The notes under the pieces: generated by a model
The model's database searches: none
What the model was told of the DNA's origin: nothing
Seen by the model: the letters and a program-made list of their open reading frames with translations, nothing else
Shown here: positions 53,684-64,000 of the stretch, in pieces
Layout: each line of letters opens with the position of its first letter
Numbering within the stretch: position 1 is the stretch's first letter
Translations under genes and position numbers: made by a program
Assembly: GCA_026707325.1 (NCBI GenBank)
Contig: JAPOXA010000066.1
Location: 1-64,000, forward strand
Reading direction: 5' to 3'
DNA: 64,000 nucleotides
From: Acidobacteriota bacterium
GTDB lineage: Bacteria; Acidobacteriota; Thermoanaerobaculia; Multivoradales; Multivoraceae

Positions 53684-54381
53684 TCGGCCGGCTCCCGCCA
53701 CTCGGAACCACTCAGATAGACGACGCCCGGCCGCGTATCGAGATCGCCCAGCAGGCTGAACGCCCGTGGCGACTCGGCCCACTTCGACACTTCGCTGTCC
53801 GGATCCTCGAGATCGCCGAACGCGATCGCCTTCGTCGGACACGACTGCTGACAGGCGGTCCTGATGTCGCCGTCCGCAACCTCGCGCTCCTCCTGCGCGG
53901 CCTCGTCCTTGCCGGCCTGGATGCGCTGGACGCAGAAGGTGCACTTTTCCATCACCCCGCCGGGACGCACGCTGACGTCCGGGTTCAACTGGGAGTCGAG
54001 CGGCGCGGGGAACTCGGCGTCAAACCAGTTGAAGACGCGCACGGTGTACGGACAGTTGTTGGCGCAGAACCGCGTGCCGATGCAGCGGCTGTACACCATC
54101 GCGTTCAGCCCTTCCGGGTTGCGGTACGTGGCGTAGACCGGGCAGACCGGCTCGCAGGGCGCGGCGCCGCACTGCTGGCAGAGCACCGGCATGAAGCGGG
54201 TGCGGACGTTCGGGAACTCGCCCTCGTAGTAGCGCTCGATCCGCAGCCAGTGCATCACCCGGCCTTCACGCGCCTGTTCTTCGCCGACCGTCTGGATGTT
54301 GTTCTCGGCCGCGCAGGCGACGACACAGGCCTCGCAGCCGGTGCAGCGATCGAGATCGATGGCCATGCCCCAACGCGTCAT
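53680..54381 (-). CDS. actB2: Four-cluster ferredoxin-like subunit, equivalent to ActB C-terminal domain
   Basis: The 233-residue iron-sulfur protein has four cysteine groups: CTGCEACVVAC, CQQCGAAPCEPVC, CIGTRFCANNCPY and CTFC...CQQSC. In the third group the second Cys is replaced by Thr (CIGT). This predicts one [3Fe-4S] beside three [4Fe-4S] clusters, as found in ActB of alternative complex III. Typical ActB fuses this part to the molybdopterin-like part, but here it is a separate gene. It has no Tat signal of its own and would travel with the partner. It would pass electrons from the NrfD quinol site to the pentahaem cytochrome. Both ends overlap neighbours by four bases. Confidence 0.9.
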   Translation of the reverse strand: MTRWGMAIDLDRCTGCEACVVACAAENNIQTVGEEQAREGRVMHWLRIERYYEGEFPNVRTRFMPVLCQQCGAAPCEPVCPVYATYRNPEGLNAMVYSRCIGTRFCANNCPYTVRVFNWFDAEFPAPLDSQLNPDVSVRPGGVMEKCTFCVQRIQAGKDEAAQEEREVADGDIRTACQQSCPTKAIAFGDLEDPDSEVSKWAESPRAFSLLGDLDTRPGVVYLSGSEWREPAE

Positions 54382-56780
54382 GCCTTCTCCTCGCGAGTCA
54401 ACGGCCCCGCCGCAGTGCGCCGAGGCCGGCCCAGCCGGCGCACGAAGCCTCGATCCTCTCCGGCTTCTCGCAGCGCCGCGTGCGCGGCGCCGCTGTCGTG
54501 CGGCGCCCAGCCGACCGGAATCTCCTCCGCCTGGCGCAGGCCGCGGCCGTAAATCACCGGCCGCTCCGCGCGCCGCGGGCGGCGCAACCGCTCGACCCGC
54601 ACTCGAAGATCACCGCGGGCAAACGCGCCGGCCCCGGCAACCCGGCGATCCGCGGTCAGAAGCGCGTTCACGTTCACGCCGCGGCCCCGCGCGTAGCGGC
54701 CGTAGTCCGCGTGGCCGCCGCCGACCGGCACCCCCAGGCAGCCCGGCCGCACTGTGGGCAGGACAATGGCCGGCAGCTCGATTTCAGCCGCGGTGCCCGT
54801 CAGCCGCACGATGTCGCCGGTGCGAACGCCCAGGCCATCCGCGTCGGCCGTCGCCATCTCGACCCACGATCCCCACATCACCGTCGACAGCGGGTCCGGC
54901 AATTCCTGCAGCCACGGCCGGTTCGCCCCGCGGCCGTCGCCGAGCTTCACGGACTCGAACGGGATCAGCGTGAAGGACTCCACGCCCGCGGGAGCGGCCG
55001 GCGCCGGCAGGGACGCCGGATCGGGAAGCCCGGAAGGCGCGCCGTCCCCGCCGACCTGAGCCGGCCGCGCCGGCGCGCGCCGCATCTCCGCCGTTCCGAC
55101 CAGACCGCCGGCGTCCGTCGTCCGGCGCACGAACTGGCGGCCGTTCAGGGCGCCCGCGATCAGCGACGCCGGCAGGACGGCCGGGTCGCTCGCATCGGCG
55201 CCGGCCGCCCTCGTCGCGGTGAAGGCGTCGCTGAGCGAGGCCTCGACCGCCTCCTGGAAGCCCGGCCAGGGCAGCGCGCTCCCGGCGGCCGCCGCGAGCG
55301 CCAGGGACACGTCGCCCGGATGCCGCGCCTCGCCCCGCGGCGCCACCGTCGGCGATGCGACGAGCAGCGCCGGGATGCCGCGCACCGGGTCCGGCTCCAC
55401 CGCCTGGAAGCGCTCCAGGTCGGTCTGGACCGGCAGCACGACATCGGCCCGCAGCGTCGTGTCGTCGAAGAACGCGGAGAGGGCGATCACGGTGGCGGCG
55501 CCCTCGAAGGCGGACTCCAACCCCGGCATCCCGTGCAGCGGATCGGCCTCCGAGACGACGAGCACGCTCGACTGGCCGGCCCCCGCCAGACGATCGACCA
55601 GCGCCGCCGGCGGCAGGGCCGCTTCGGCGTCGCCGGCCATCCGGCCCTCGAAACCGAAGTCGACGCCGGCGAAGACGCCGCCCTCACGCCCCACCGCGCC
55701 GAGCAGCAGGTTGAGCGCCAGCCCGGCGGCGCCCGCGGCAACGCCGTTCTCGCCGTCGAGCGCCGATCCGCCGACCATCGCCAGCGGCCGGCGCCTGCGC
55801 GAGAGCTCCGCGGCGAGGCGCTCGATCCGGCTCGCGTCGATGCCGCAGCGTTCGGCCGTCGCCGCCAGGTCGGGCGGCGCTTCCGGGTAGAGCACCTCGT
55901 AGGCCGCCCGCTCCTCCTGCCCGACCGTTCCCGATCCGAGCAGGAGACCGGCGACGCCGCGCGCGAGGAAACCCTCGCTGCCCGGACGCACCGGCAGCCA
56001 GTCGTCCGCGTTCGCCGCGGTCAGCGAGTGGCGCGCCTCGACCTGCACCAGCTTGCCGCGCCGGTCGGCGGTCAGCTCGGCCCAGGCGCCCGCGAAATGA
56101 GCGGCGCTCCGCCAACCGTCGAGGAAGGGCGCGCCGAGGCTGAGCACGTAGTCGGCCCGCGCGAGGTCATACGCCGGGCGGGTAGCCTCTCCGAAAGCCA
56201 GCCAGGCCGCCTCGCGCTCCACAACCAGATCGGCCGATTGCCAGTGAACCGGCGCCGACGCGCCGACCGCCGCCGCGAACCGGCGCCACAGGCCAAGCAG
56301 CGGCCCCGACGGCGCGCCGGAAACAACCGTCGTCGCATCCGGCGCGGCCGCGATCGCCGTCGCCGCGGACTCGAGCGCTTCCTCCCACGACACTGGTTCC
56401 AGTTCGCCCGAAGGGCCGCGCCGCATCGGCTCCGTCACCCGGTCCGGGTGATACAGCTCCTGCAGGGCCGAGTGCCCCAGCGCGCAGACGCCGCCCGCGT
56501 TGACGAAGCCCTCCGGCAACCCCTCGATCTTCTTCGCCAACCGATCGACTGTCCGCACCTCGATCTCGCAACCGGCGCCGCACTGCCCGCAGATCGACCG
56601 CCGCCACACGGACGCTCCCGGCAGAGCCGCGCTCCGCCGCACCGGCGACTCGATCCACTCCTCGTCCCGGCGGCGGCAGCCCTGCAGCACCGCCACGCCG
56701 GCCGCCGCGTAGACCTTGAAGAAGTCCCGCCGGCCGATCGTGACCCGCGGCTCGCCGCGCTTACGGTCGTTGCCGCTCAT
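54378..56780 (-). CDS. actB1: Molybdopterin-oxidoreductase-like subunit, equivalent to ActB N-terminal domain
   Basis: The 800-residue protein starts with a twin-arginine signal (GRRDFFKVYAAAGVAVLQGC), whose end resembles a lipobox. A [4Fe-4S] motif CGQCGAGC (x3 spacing) with a fourth Cys in GGVCALGHS follows, then the folds of a molybdopterin oxidoreductase up to a final domain with IELPAIVLPT. No selenocysteine or clear Mo-ligand motif is seen in the expected segment (LSLGAPFLDGW), in line with the cofactor-free ActB1 domain. Keeping the N-terminal cluster cysteines is less usual. It starts 7 bases after the cytochrome gene and overlaps the ferredoxin subunit by four. A related CISM complex with another donor cannot be ruled out. 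Confidence 0.84.
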   Translation of the reverse strand: MSGNDRKRGEPRVTIGRRDFFKVYAAAGVAVLQGCRRRDEEWIESPVRRSAALPGASVWRRSICGQCGAGCEIEVRTVDRLAKKIEGLPEGFVNAGGVCALGHSALQELYHPDRVTEPMRRGPSGELEPVSWEEALESAATAIAAAPDATTVVSGAPSGPLLGLWRRFAAAVGASAPVHWQSADLVVEREAAWLAFGEATRPAYDLARADYVLSLGAPFLDGWRSAAHFAGAWAELTADRRGKLVQVEARHSLTAANADDWLPVRPGSEGFLARGVAGLLLGSGTVGQEERAAYEVLYPEAPPDLAATAERCGIDASRIERLAAELSRRRRPLAMVGGSALDGENGVAAGAAGLALNLLLGAVGREGGVFAGVDFGFEGRMAGDAEAALPPAALVDRLAGAGQSSVLVVSEADPLHGMPGLESAFEGAATVIALSAFFDDTTLRADVVLPVQTDLERFQAVEPDPVRGIPALLVASPTVAPRGEARHPGDVSLALAAAAGSALPWPGFQEAVEASLSDAFTATRAAGADASDPAVLPASLIAGALNGRQFVRRTTDAGGLVGTAEMRRAPARPAQVGGDGAPSGLPDPASLPAPAAPAGVESFTLIPFESVKLGDGRGANRPWLQELPDPLSTVMWGSWVEMATADADGLGVRTGDIVRLTGTAAEIELPAIVLPTVRPGCLGVPVGGGHADYGRYARGRGVNVNALLTADRRVAGAGAFARGDLRVRVERLRRPRRAERPVIYGRGLRQAEEIPVGWAPHDSGAAHAALREAGEDRGFVRRLGRPRRTAAGPLTREEKA

Positions 56781-56787
56781 CCAGTCC

Positions 56788-57300
56788 TCACCGGTGGCAC
56801 GCCAGACAGTCGTCGCTGGCCTCGTTCTCACGGTGACACTCGACGCACCAGCCCATGTCGGCCACATTCCGCACCGGCTCGGCCACCGTCATCGAAGCCA
56901 CGTCACCGTGGCAGGCCAAACACTCGACCCCCGCCCGGGCATGGGCCCTGTGGTTGAAATGCACCATCGCCGAGTCGGGAATCACATTGACCTTCGCCCA
57001 CAGGATCGGCTCCCGGTTCTCGTTGGCGAGCATCACTTTCTGGACCTCGGGATGATCGGGAATCTCCCGCCGATGGCAGCCCGCGCACGCCTGCACCGAC
57101 GGCATACCGGCATGCACCCCCTCCTCCGCACCCCGATGGCAACGAACACACTCCAGTCCGGCCTCGATATGAACCTGGTGGTCGTAACCAATCGGCTGCT
57201 CCGGTGTGGGCAGGTTCTGCCTGGGCCCACAGCCCACCAAGGAGACGGTCACCCCGAGCAAGAGGAACCCCAGCCAAGACGAATCCGATCTGGAACTCAG
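56788..57300 (-). CDS. actA: Pentahaem c-type cytochrome, ActA-like (start uncertain)
   Basis: The ~170-residue protein has five CxxCH haem sites (CVRCH, CAGCH, CLACH, CVECH, CLACH), the number found in ActA. A hydrophobic stretch GFLLLGVTVSLVGC ends in a lipobox, so it is probably a lipoprotein on the outer face of the membrane. It would accept electrons from the ActB clusters. No ATG, GTG or TTG fits the signal peptide. The best start is a CTG at 57300, giving SSRSDSSWLGF before the lipobox. The frame continues open through the upstream repeat A2, which may have replaced the native 5' end. It heads the electron-transfer operon and is 7 bases before ActB1. Confidence 0.8.
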   Translation of the reverse strand: MSSRSDSSWLGFLLLGVTVSLVGCGPRQNLPTPEQPIGYDHQVHIEAGLECVRCHRGAEEGVHAGMPSVQACAGCHRREIPDHPEVQKVMLANENREPILWAKVNVIPDSAMVHFNHRAHARAGVECLACHGDVASMTVAEPVRNVADMGWCVECHRENEASDDCLACHR

Positions 57301-57328
57301 GCGCTGCCGAAGCCCCGACGCCGTCCAG

Positions 57329-57567
57329 CCCGGTGCGTGGCCGGAGGGCCTTCCCAGCGGGCTGGAGGCAAGCGACTGCCCATCCGTTCCCGTTGCCGGC
57401 TCCGAACCGGAGCGCAGCCGACCGAAGCGAGCGCGGCCTTCCCCGTCACCCAGAGAGCGTGAACCCGGCGTGGCGCGCTGCGCGCCACCCGCGTCCCAGT
57501 CCGTGCGCCCGTCATCGGGCGCACGGATGGCGCGGCCGCTGGGAAGGCCCTCCGGCCACGCACCGGG
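57329..57567 (-). repeat. Structured intergenic repeat A, copy A2
   Basis: A perfect 32-bp inverted repeat (57329-57360 with 57536-57567) encloses three internal hairpins: GCTCCG/CGGAGC (57399-57413), GTGGCGCG/CGCGCCAC (57470-57488) and an 11-bp stem CCGTGCGCCCG with TCAT loop (57501-57526). The 24-base block at 57353 and the 26-base block at 57409 are identical to copy A1. On the minus strand it starts about 45 bases after the GST stop, the same place as A1 relative to its gene. It ends just before the cytochrome gene. The 312 bases of this gap hold nothing else. Confidence 0.65.
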
Positions 57568-57612
57568 CGGGTACAACCGACGACGCCGCGCCACAGCCAC
57601 CGCGGCCGAGCC

Positions 57613-58224
57613 TCAGACCTCGCGGATCCGCTGGTACGAGGGGACTTCCTGCAGGCCCGTCCAGTAGCGGCGCACGTTGTCGCCGAAGTCGTCGATGCCG
57701 AGCGAGGCCGCGAGCTTCAGGCCGTAGCCGACGCAGATGTCGGCGATCGTGAAGCGGCCGCAGCACAGAAAGTCGCGGCCGTCCGAGGTGGCCGACTCGA
57801 CCAGCCGCAGCCGGCCCAGGAACCACTTGCGGTAGTCCTCCGCAACTTGCGGGACCCGGCGCTCCTCGGGCTCCAGCCGCGTGTAGCGCAGGAACAGCGT
57901 CTGCGGGAAGGTCAGCGTCGCGTCGCTGTAGAACAGCCAGTTGAGGTACGCGCCGTACTCCGGGTCGTCCACGTCGACGGCTAGCGGCGTCGGACCGTAC
58001 CGGTCGACCAGGTACTTCGCGATCCCCGAAGACTCCGTCATGTGAACGTCGCCGTCGATCATGTAGGGAACCGTGCCGAGGAGGTTGGTGCCGAGGTAGT
58101 CCTTCTTGAACACCCGCGGCGGGAAGGGCAGGACGTGCAGGTCGTAGTCGATGCCCATCTCCTCCAGCGTCCACACGGCACGCAGCGAGCGGGCGCCCTG
58201 ACAGTGGTAGAGCTGAATCGTCAC
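57613..58224 (-). CDS. Glutathione S-transferase family protein
   Basis: The 203-residue protein has an N-terminal thioredoxin-like domain (TIQLYHCQGARSLRAVWTLEEMGIDY, cis-Pro in GTVPYMIDGD, TESSGIAKYL) and an all-helical C-terminal domain with FTIADICVGYG. It is of normal GST size. It could conjugate or isomerise a reactive intermediate or act as a lyase. The start overlaps the end of the enoyl-CoA hydratase gene by four bases, so it is part of the acyl-CoA operon. A detoxifying or isomerising step in that pathway is inferred from position only. The glutathione-binding residues cannot be confirmed without a structure alignment. Confidence 0.88.
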   Translation of the reverse strand: MTIQLYHCQGARSLRAVWTLEEMGIDYDLHVLPFPPRVFKKDYLGTNLLGTVPYMIDGDVHMTESSGIAKYLVDRYGPTPLAVDVDDPEYGAYLNWLFYSDATLTFPQTLFLRYTRLEPEERRVPQVAEDYRKWFLGRLRLVESATSDGRDFLCCGRFTIADICVGYGLKLAASLGIDDFGDNVRRYWTGLQEVPSYQRIREV

Positions 58225-59024
58225 GACGAACTACCCGACGGATCGACGGCCACTGCCCAGCTCGGCTTGCGCTTCTCGCGGAAAGCGGCCATGCCCTCCG
58301 CGGCTTCCTCGCCCTGGAACATGCGACGGCTCCATCCCTGGGTCAGCTCGAACCCCTCGGCCAGCGAGATGTCGGGCACCGCCCGCACCAGCTTCTTGCA
58401 CTCGACGACGGCCGTCGGACCGCCCAGGTTGATCGCGTCGATCTCCTCCTGGACCACCGACCACAACTCGTCGCGCGGCACCGCCTTGTGGGCGAGGCCG
58501 TACTCCACCGCCTGGCGGCCACTGAACCGGTCACCGGTCAGGAACAGCCGCATGCCGTGGTGCGGTCCCAGCTTGCGCAGGCAGACGACGGCGATGATCG
58601 CCGGGATCACGCCGATCCGCACTTCGCTGAAGCTGAACATCGCTTCCTCGGCGGTGATGACCAGATCGGAAGCCGCGACCAGGCCCAGGCCACCGGCGAA
58701 GGCATGGCCGTTCACCGCGGCGATCACGGGCTTCTCACCCTCCCAGATCGCAGTCAGCAGATCCGGATAGGGAACGACCCGGTCCGACTCGCCCTCGCCC
58801 GGCTGCCGCTTGAGATCCGCGCCCGAGCAGAAGCCCTTGCCGGCGCCGGTGATCACGATCGAACGGACGGCGGCGTCGGCCTGGGCCGCCGCCAGGTGGT
58901 CGTAGACCTCCGTGATCAAGCCCGGCGACAGTGCGTTGCGCCGTTCCGGTCGGTTGAGCGTGATGAAGGCCGCGCCATTGCGGACCTCGTAGAGCGTGAA
59001 TTCGGTCCCCGGCTGGTTCGACAT
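58221..59024 (-). CDS. Enoyl-CoA hydratase/isomerase family protein
   Basis: The 267-residue crotonase-fold protein has ITLNRPERRNALSPG, the oxyanion segment GKGFCSGADL and the active-site region AAVNGHAFAGGLGLVAASDL with the following FSFSEVRIGVIPA. One acidic catalytic residue (Glu in SFSEVRIG) is visible. It hydrates or isomerises an enoyl-CoA in beta-oxidation or leucine-type breakdown. Two ATGs lie 6 bases apart. The second is chosen because GGAGGAGG then has a spacing of 6, while the first would touch the ribosome site. It lies 30 bases after the carboxylase alpha gene and overlaps the GST gene. Confidence 0.9.
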   Translation of the reverse strand: MSNQPGTEFTLYEVRNGAAFITLNRPERRNALSPGLITEVYDHLAAAQADAAVRSIVITGAGKGFCSGADLKRQPGEGESDRVVPYPDLLTAIWEGEKPVIAAVNGHAFAGGLGLVAASDLVITAEEAMFSFSEVRIGVIPAIIAVVCLRKLGPHHGMRLFLTGDRFSGRQAVEYGLAHKAVPRDELWSVVQEEIDAINLGGPTAVVECKKLVRAVPDISLAEGFELTQGWSRRMFQGEEAAEGMAAFREKRKPSWAVAVDPSGSSS

Positions 59025-59054
59025 TCCCATCCTCCTCCGGCAACCCTCGGCCTG

Positions 59055-61061
<2,007 letters not shown>

Positions 61062-61082
61062 GCCGCCCTCACCACGCCGCCC

Positions 61083-62714
61083 TCACATCCTGAAGACGGC
61101 ATAGCCCTTGGCTCCCTCGACCGCCCGGCTGTGGCAGGCGGACAGCGACAGGCCAAGCACGGTACGAGTGTCGCGCGGGTCGATCATGCCGTCGTCGGAA
61201 ACCCTGGAGGTCGCGTAGAGGCCCAGCGAGCGCTTCTCGGCCCAGTGGATGACGCCGGCGGCCCGTTTCCGGTCCGCCTCCTCGTCGAAGGGGATGCCGC
61301 GCCGCTTCGCGGCCGCCCGGGTGACGATCGTCATCACGCCGGCCATCTGCTCCGGGCCCATGACCGCGATCTTCGCGGTCGGCCAGATGTAGGTGAAGCG
61401 AGTGCCGTAAGCGCGACCGCTCATGCCGTAGTTGCCGGCGCCGTAGGACGCACCGACGATGACCGAGAGGTGCGGCACGGTCGAGTTCGCCACCGCGTTG
61501 ATCATCTTCGAACCGTTCTTCGTGATCCCGCCCTGCTCGTAGTCGGTGCCGACGATGTAGCCGGTGATGTTGTGCAGAAACAGGAGCGGCACGTCGATCT
61601 GGTTGCAGAGCTGGATGAATTGAGTCGCCTTCTCCGCCGACTCGGAGAACAGCGCGCCGTTGTTGCCCAGGATGCCCACCGGATAGCCGTGGATCGACGA
61701 CCAGCCGCAGACGATCGTCGGCCCGTAGAGCGGCTTGAACTCCTCGAACCGCGAACCGTCGACTACCCGGCCGATGACCTCGCGGATGTCGAGCGGCGAG
61801 CGAAGGTCGCGAGAGACGAGGCCGAGCAGCTCCTCGGGATCGAGCACCGGGTCGTCGGGCGGCAGGCTCGGGCCGGGGCCCTCCTTGCGCCAGTTCAGGT
61901 GGGAGACCACATCGCGCAGCAGCCGGATTCCGTCCATCTCGTCCTGGGCCAGGTAGTCGCCCAGCCCCGAAACGCGGCAGTGCATGTCCGCGCCGCCGAT
62001 GCTCTCCGGTTCCGCGTCCTCGCCGGTCGCCATCTTGACCAGGGGCGGCCCGCCGAGAGAGACCATCGCCTGGTTCCTGACGAAGATGTTGTAGTCGCTC
62101 ATCCCCGGCTGGTAGGCGCCGCCCGCGGTCGAGGCGCCGAAGACGATCGACACCGTCGGGATCCGCATCTTGGAGAGCTCGGAGATCTCGTAGAACAGGC
62201 GGCCCGACTCCGCGAAGTGGCCGACGGTCCGCTTCGTCTGCGCGTCCGGATCGTCGCCCGTGTTGCCGCGCAGGTCGGCGCCGGCGGACTCAACGAACTG
62301 GACGTATGGCAGCCGGTTGACTCGCGCGATCTCCAGGCCGCGCATCAACTTCTTGGAGTTGAACTCGTTGAAGGCGCCCGCCCGCACCGACGGGTCGTGG
62401 CCGAGGATCACGCACTCCGTGCCCGAGATCACGCCGACACCGAGCACGAAGCCCGAGCCGACCGTGTAGTAGGAGTTCCAGGCCGCGAGCGGCGAGATCT
62501 CGAGGAACGGGCTGTCCCGGTCGAGGGCGTTCGCAACGCGCTCGCGCACGGGCAGCCTGCCGCGGCTGCGCAGGCGCTTCATCGCCTCCGGCCCGCCGCC
62601 GCCGGCCACCTGCTCGAGCAGGTCGTTCACCTGCTCGATCTGTTCCAGGATGTCGGAACGGTTCTTCCTGAACTGCTCCGAGCGAACGTCGACGTTGGAT
62701 CTGAGAGCCTGCAT
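61083..62714 (-). CDS. Acyl-CoA carboxylase beta subunit (carboxyltransferase)
   Basis: The 543-residue carboxyltransferase has N-terminal and C-terminal crotonase-like halves. Visible blocks are RLPVRERVANALD, VESAGADLRGNTGDD, FGASTAGGAYQPGMSDYNIFVRNQAMVSLGGPPLVK, NNGALFSESAEKATQFIQLCN and GASYGAGNYGMSGRAY. The AGGAYQPGMSD and GPPLVKMATGE segments resemble methylcrotonyl-CoA or geranyl-CoA carboxylase beta rather than the propionyl-CoA type. That is only a tentative choice. It works with the biotin subunit encoded 21 bases downstream. The ligase gene is 69 bases upstream. Confidence 0.91.
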   Translation of the reverse strand: MQALRSNVDVRSEQFRKNRSDILEQIEQVNDLLEQVAGGGGPEAMKRLRSRGRLPVRERVANALDRDSPFLEISPLAAWNSYYTVGSGFVLGVGVISGTECVILGHDPSVRAGAFNEFNSKKLMRGLEIARVNRLPYVQFVESAGADLRGNTGDDPDAQTKRTVGHFAESGRLFYEISELSKMRIPTVSIVFGASTAGGAYQPGMSDYNIFVRNQAMVSLGGPPLVKMATGEDAEPESIGGADMHCRVSGLGDYLAQDEMDGIRLLRDVVSHLNWRKEGPGPSLPPDDPVLDPEELLGLVSRDLRSPLDIREVIGRVVDGSRFEEFKPLYGPTIVCGWSSIHGYPVGILGNNGALFSESAEKATQFIQLCNQIDVPLLFLHNITGYIVGTDYEQGGITKNGSKMINAVANSTVPHLSVIVGASYGAGNYGMSGRAYGTRFTYIWPTAKIAVMGPEQMAGVMTIVTRAAAKRRGIPFDEEADRKRAAGVIHWAEKRSLGLYATSRVSDDGMIDPRDTRTVLGLSLSACHSRAVEGAKGYAVFRM

Positions 62715-62783
62715 GGGAGAACCGCCGCTAGCAGCGGAGCGGCGACGAGAAGTCTGCGTGAAGAGCGGCGATCATGTCAGATC

Positions 62784-64000
62784 TCAGGCCGCGCTGTAGG
62801 CCCCCTTCCGCCACTCCTCCACCAGCACGAACTTCTGGATCTTGCCGGACGGCGTCAGCGGGAACTCGTCGACCCGGTACCAGGCCTTGGGTGTCTTTTG
62901 CGGAGACAGGTTCTCGCGGCAGTAGGTGTGGAGTTCACCGTCGCTCGCCGGATTCGACGGGTCCGCGTCGCGGACGAAGGCGCCGACGATCTCTCCCCAG
63001 CGCTCGTCCGGGAGGCCGACGATCGCGACGTCCGCGACCTGCGGGTGCTCGAACAGCAACTCCTCGATCTCGCGTGGGTAGATGTTCTCGCCGCCGCGGA
63101 TGATCATGTCCCTCAGCCGGCCGGTGATCGTCGTGTAGCCGCGGTCGTCCATCGTCACCAGGTCGCCGGTGTGCAGCCATCCGTCCTCGTCGATCGTCTC
63201 GGCGGTCTTGTCCGGCATCTCGAAGTAGCCGAGCATGACCAGGTAACCGCGGCAGCAGAGCTCGCCCTGTTCGCCGATCGGCAACGTGGCGCCGGTCGAG
63301 GGGTCGATCACCTTCATCTCGGTCTGCGGCAGCACCGGACCGAGCGTGTTCGCCTTGTCCTCCTCGCTGTCGTCCGGCTTCATCAGCGTGACACCCGGCG
63401 ACGCCTCGGTCTGCCCGTAGATGATCGAGAATTGCACTCCGAGCGTGTTCTCGATCCGGCGCACGAGGTCGGCCGGCACGGTCGCGCCGCCGGAGCAGAC
63501 GGTGTGAACCGACGACAGGTCACGGCTGCCGAAGTCGGGATGCTCCATCACCGCGATCAGCATCGTCGGCACGCCCAGGAGGTGCGTGGCGCGGAGCTCT
63601 TCGACCAGCGCCAGCATGAGGCCGGGCTCGAACATGACCAGGTTGACCAGGGTCGCCCGCTGCTGGCAGGGACCGAGGACGCCCAGGACGCAGCCCCCCG
63701 TGTGGAACAGGGGCATCGGGTTCACGTAGGCGTCGCCGGGCGTGACACCCAGACGCTCGGCGACGAAACGGGCGTTGTTCGTGATCCCGCGGTGGTGGAG
63801 GTAGGCGCCCTTGGGGAAACCGGTGGTACCCGAGGTGTACTGGATCTGGACCGGGTCGTCCGGGCTCACCTCGGGAAGCTCGACGTCGTCCGGGGCCGAG
63901 GCCATGAACTCCTCGAACTCGTCGAACGGGATGATCTCCCGGAGGTTCGGCAGGCCGTTCGCCACCTGCCTTAGCGACTCCTCCATCGGATTGCCCCGGA
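62784..64000 (-). CDS. Acyl-CoA synthetase (AMP-binding), N-terminus beyond window edge
   Basis: About 405 residues are visible. The frame continues open through the last bases of the window, so the N-terminal part (normally ~130 more residues) is missing. The P-loop YTSGTTGFPKGAYLHH, the A5 block IYGQTEASPGVT, HTGDLVTMDDRGY, GRLRDMIIRGGENIYPREIE and the catalytic lysine in PSGKIQK are present. It forms an acyl-CoA from a fatty or branched acid and ATP, and so primes the substrate for the downstream carboxylase and hydratase. It appears to be the first of these genes visible. The operon may begin outside the window. Confidence 0.9.
   Translation of the reverse strand, partial: RGNPMEESLRQVANGLPNLREIIPFDEFEEFMASAPDDVELPEVSPDDPVQIQYTSGTTGFPKGAYLHHRGITNNARFVAERLGVTPGDAYVNPMPLFHTGGCVLGVLGPCQQRATLVNLVMFEPGLMLALVEELRATHLLGVPTMLIAVMEHPDFGSRDLSSVHTVCSGGATVPADLVRRIENTLGVQFSIIYGQTEASPGVTLMKPDDSEEDKANTLGPVLPQTEMKVIDPSTGATLPIGEQGELCCRGYLVMLGYFEMPDKTAETIDEDGWLHTGDLVTMDDRGYTTITGRLRDMIIRGGENIYPREIEELLFEHPQVADVAIVGLPDERWGEIVGAFVRDADPSNPASDGELHTYCRENLSPQKTPKAWYRVDEFPLTPSGKIQKFVLVEEWRKGAYSAA

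Noticed and set aside
54378-56780. Formate or nitrate dehydrogenase catalytic subunit
   Set aside because: There is no selenocysteine or clear Mo-ligand motif, and the neighbours ActA, ActC and ActD point to the ActB-type subunit.

Overview
The window is about 67% GC, densely coded on both strands, and most likely comes from a member of the Acidobacteriota. This is an inference from gene content: a VWFA-related protein of the type first described in Acidobacteria, DUF5916 outer-membrane barrels, DUF3604, DUF3500 and DUF6152 proteins, an S9B dipeptidyl peptidase, a soluble-type PQQ dehydrogenase, a carboxypeptidase-regulatory TonB receptor and an alternative-complex-III-like operon. No rRNA, tRNA, CRISPR array, insertion sequence or phage gene was seen.

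Layout. 1-13.8 kb: tail of a DUF3604 protein, a secreted protein of a three-member local family, a convergent SDR plus malonyl-CoA synthetase (MatB-like) pair, a lipoprotein, then an esterase / PQQ dehydrogenase / TrkH run, a RutE-like reductase and a sodium:solute symporter. 13.8-22.6 kb: DPP IV, a metallo-beta-lactamase-fold enzyme, and two tandem DUF5916 barrel genes made by duplication. 22.6-26.5 kb: a SWIM-SNF2 helicase followed by a strong hairpin.

26.6-36.8 kb is the most unusual part. It is a run of same-strand genes holding a membrane-anchored thioredoxin-like protein, a stand-alone membrane-anchored C39 peptidase, four small peptide genes, three large ABC-2-like permeases, one ABC ATPase and two Yip1-like membrane proteins. 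One peptide has a classical double-glycine leader. Two others combine a Sec-type signal peptide with an internal double-glycine-type motif ending GS or GA. The topology suggests that the peptides are cut and oxidised outside the cytoplasmic membrane. The second half of this locus lies between two copies of a structured ~0.2-kb element (B1, B2).

37-46 kb: two more members of the local secreted family with a DUF6152 protein, a VWFA protein, a third DUF5916 barrel, DUF3500 and an amidohydrolase. 46-51.7 kb: a VapBC-type toxin-antitoxin pair, an acyl-CoA dehydrogenase and a TonB-dependent receptor. 51.7-57.3 kb (minus strand): pentahaem cytochrome, split ActB, NrfD/ActC and ActD, an electron-transfer complex resembling alternative complex III but without visible ActE or ActF. 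57.6-64 kb (minus strand): a GST, an enoyl-CoA hydratase, a two-subunit biotin-dependent acyl-CoA carboxylase and a truncated acyl-CoA synthetase, which fit a branched acyl-CoA or isoprenoid degradation operon. A second structured repeat (A1, A2), with compensatory changes in its long terminal stem, sits just downstream of two minus-strand genes at 47.1 and 57.4 kb.
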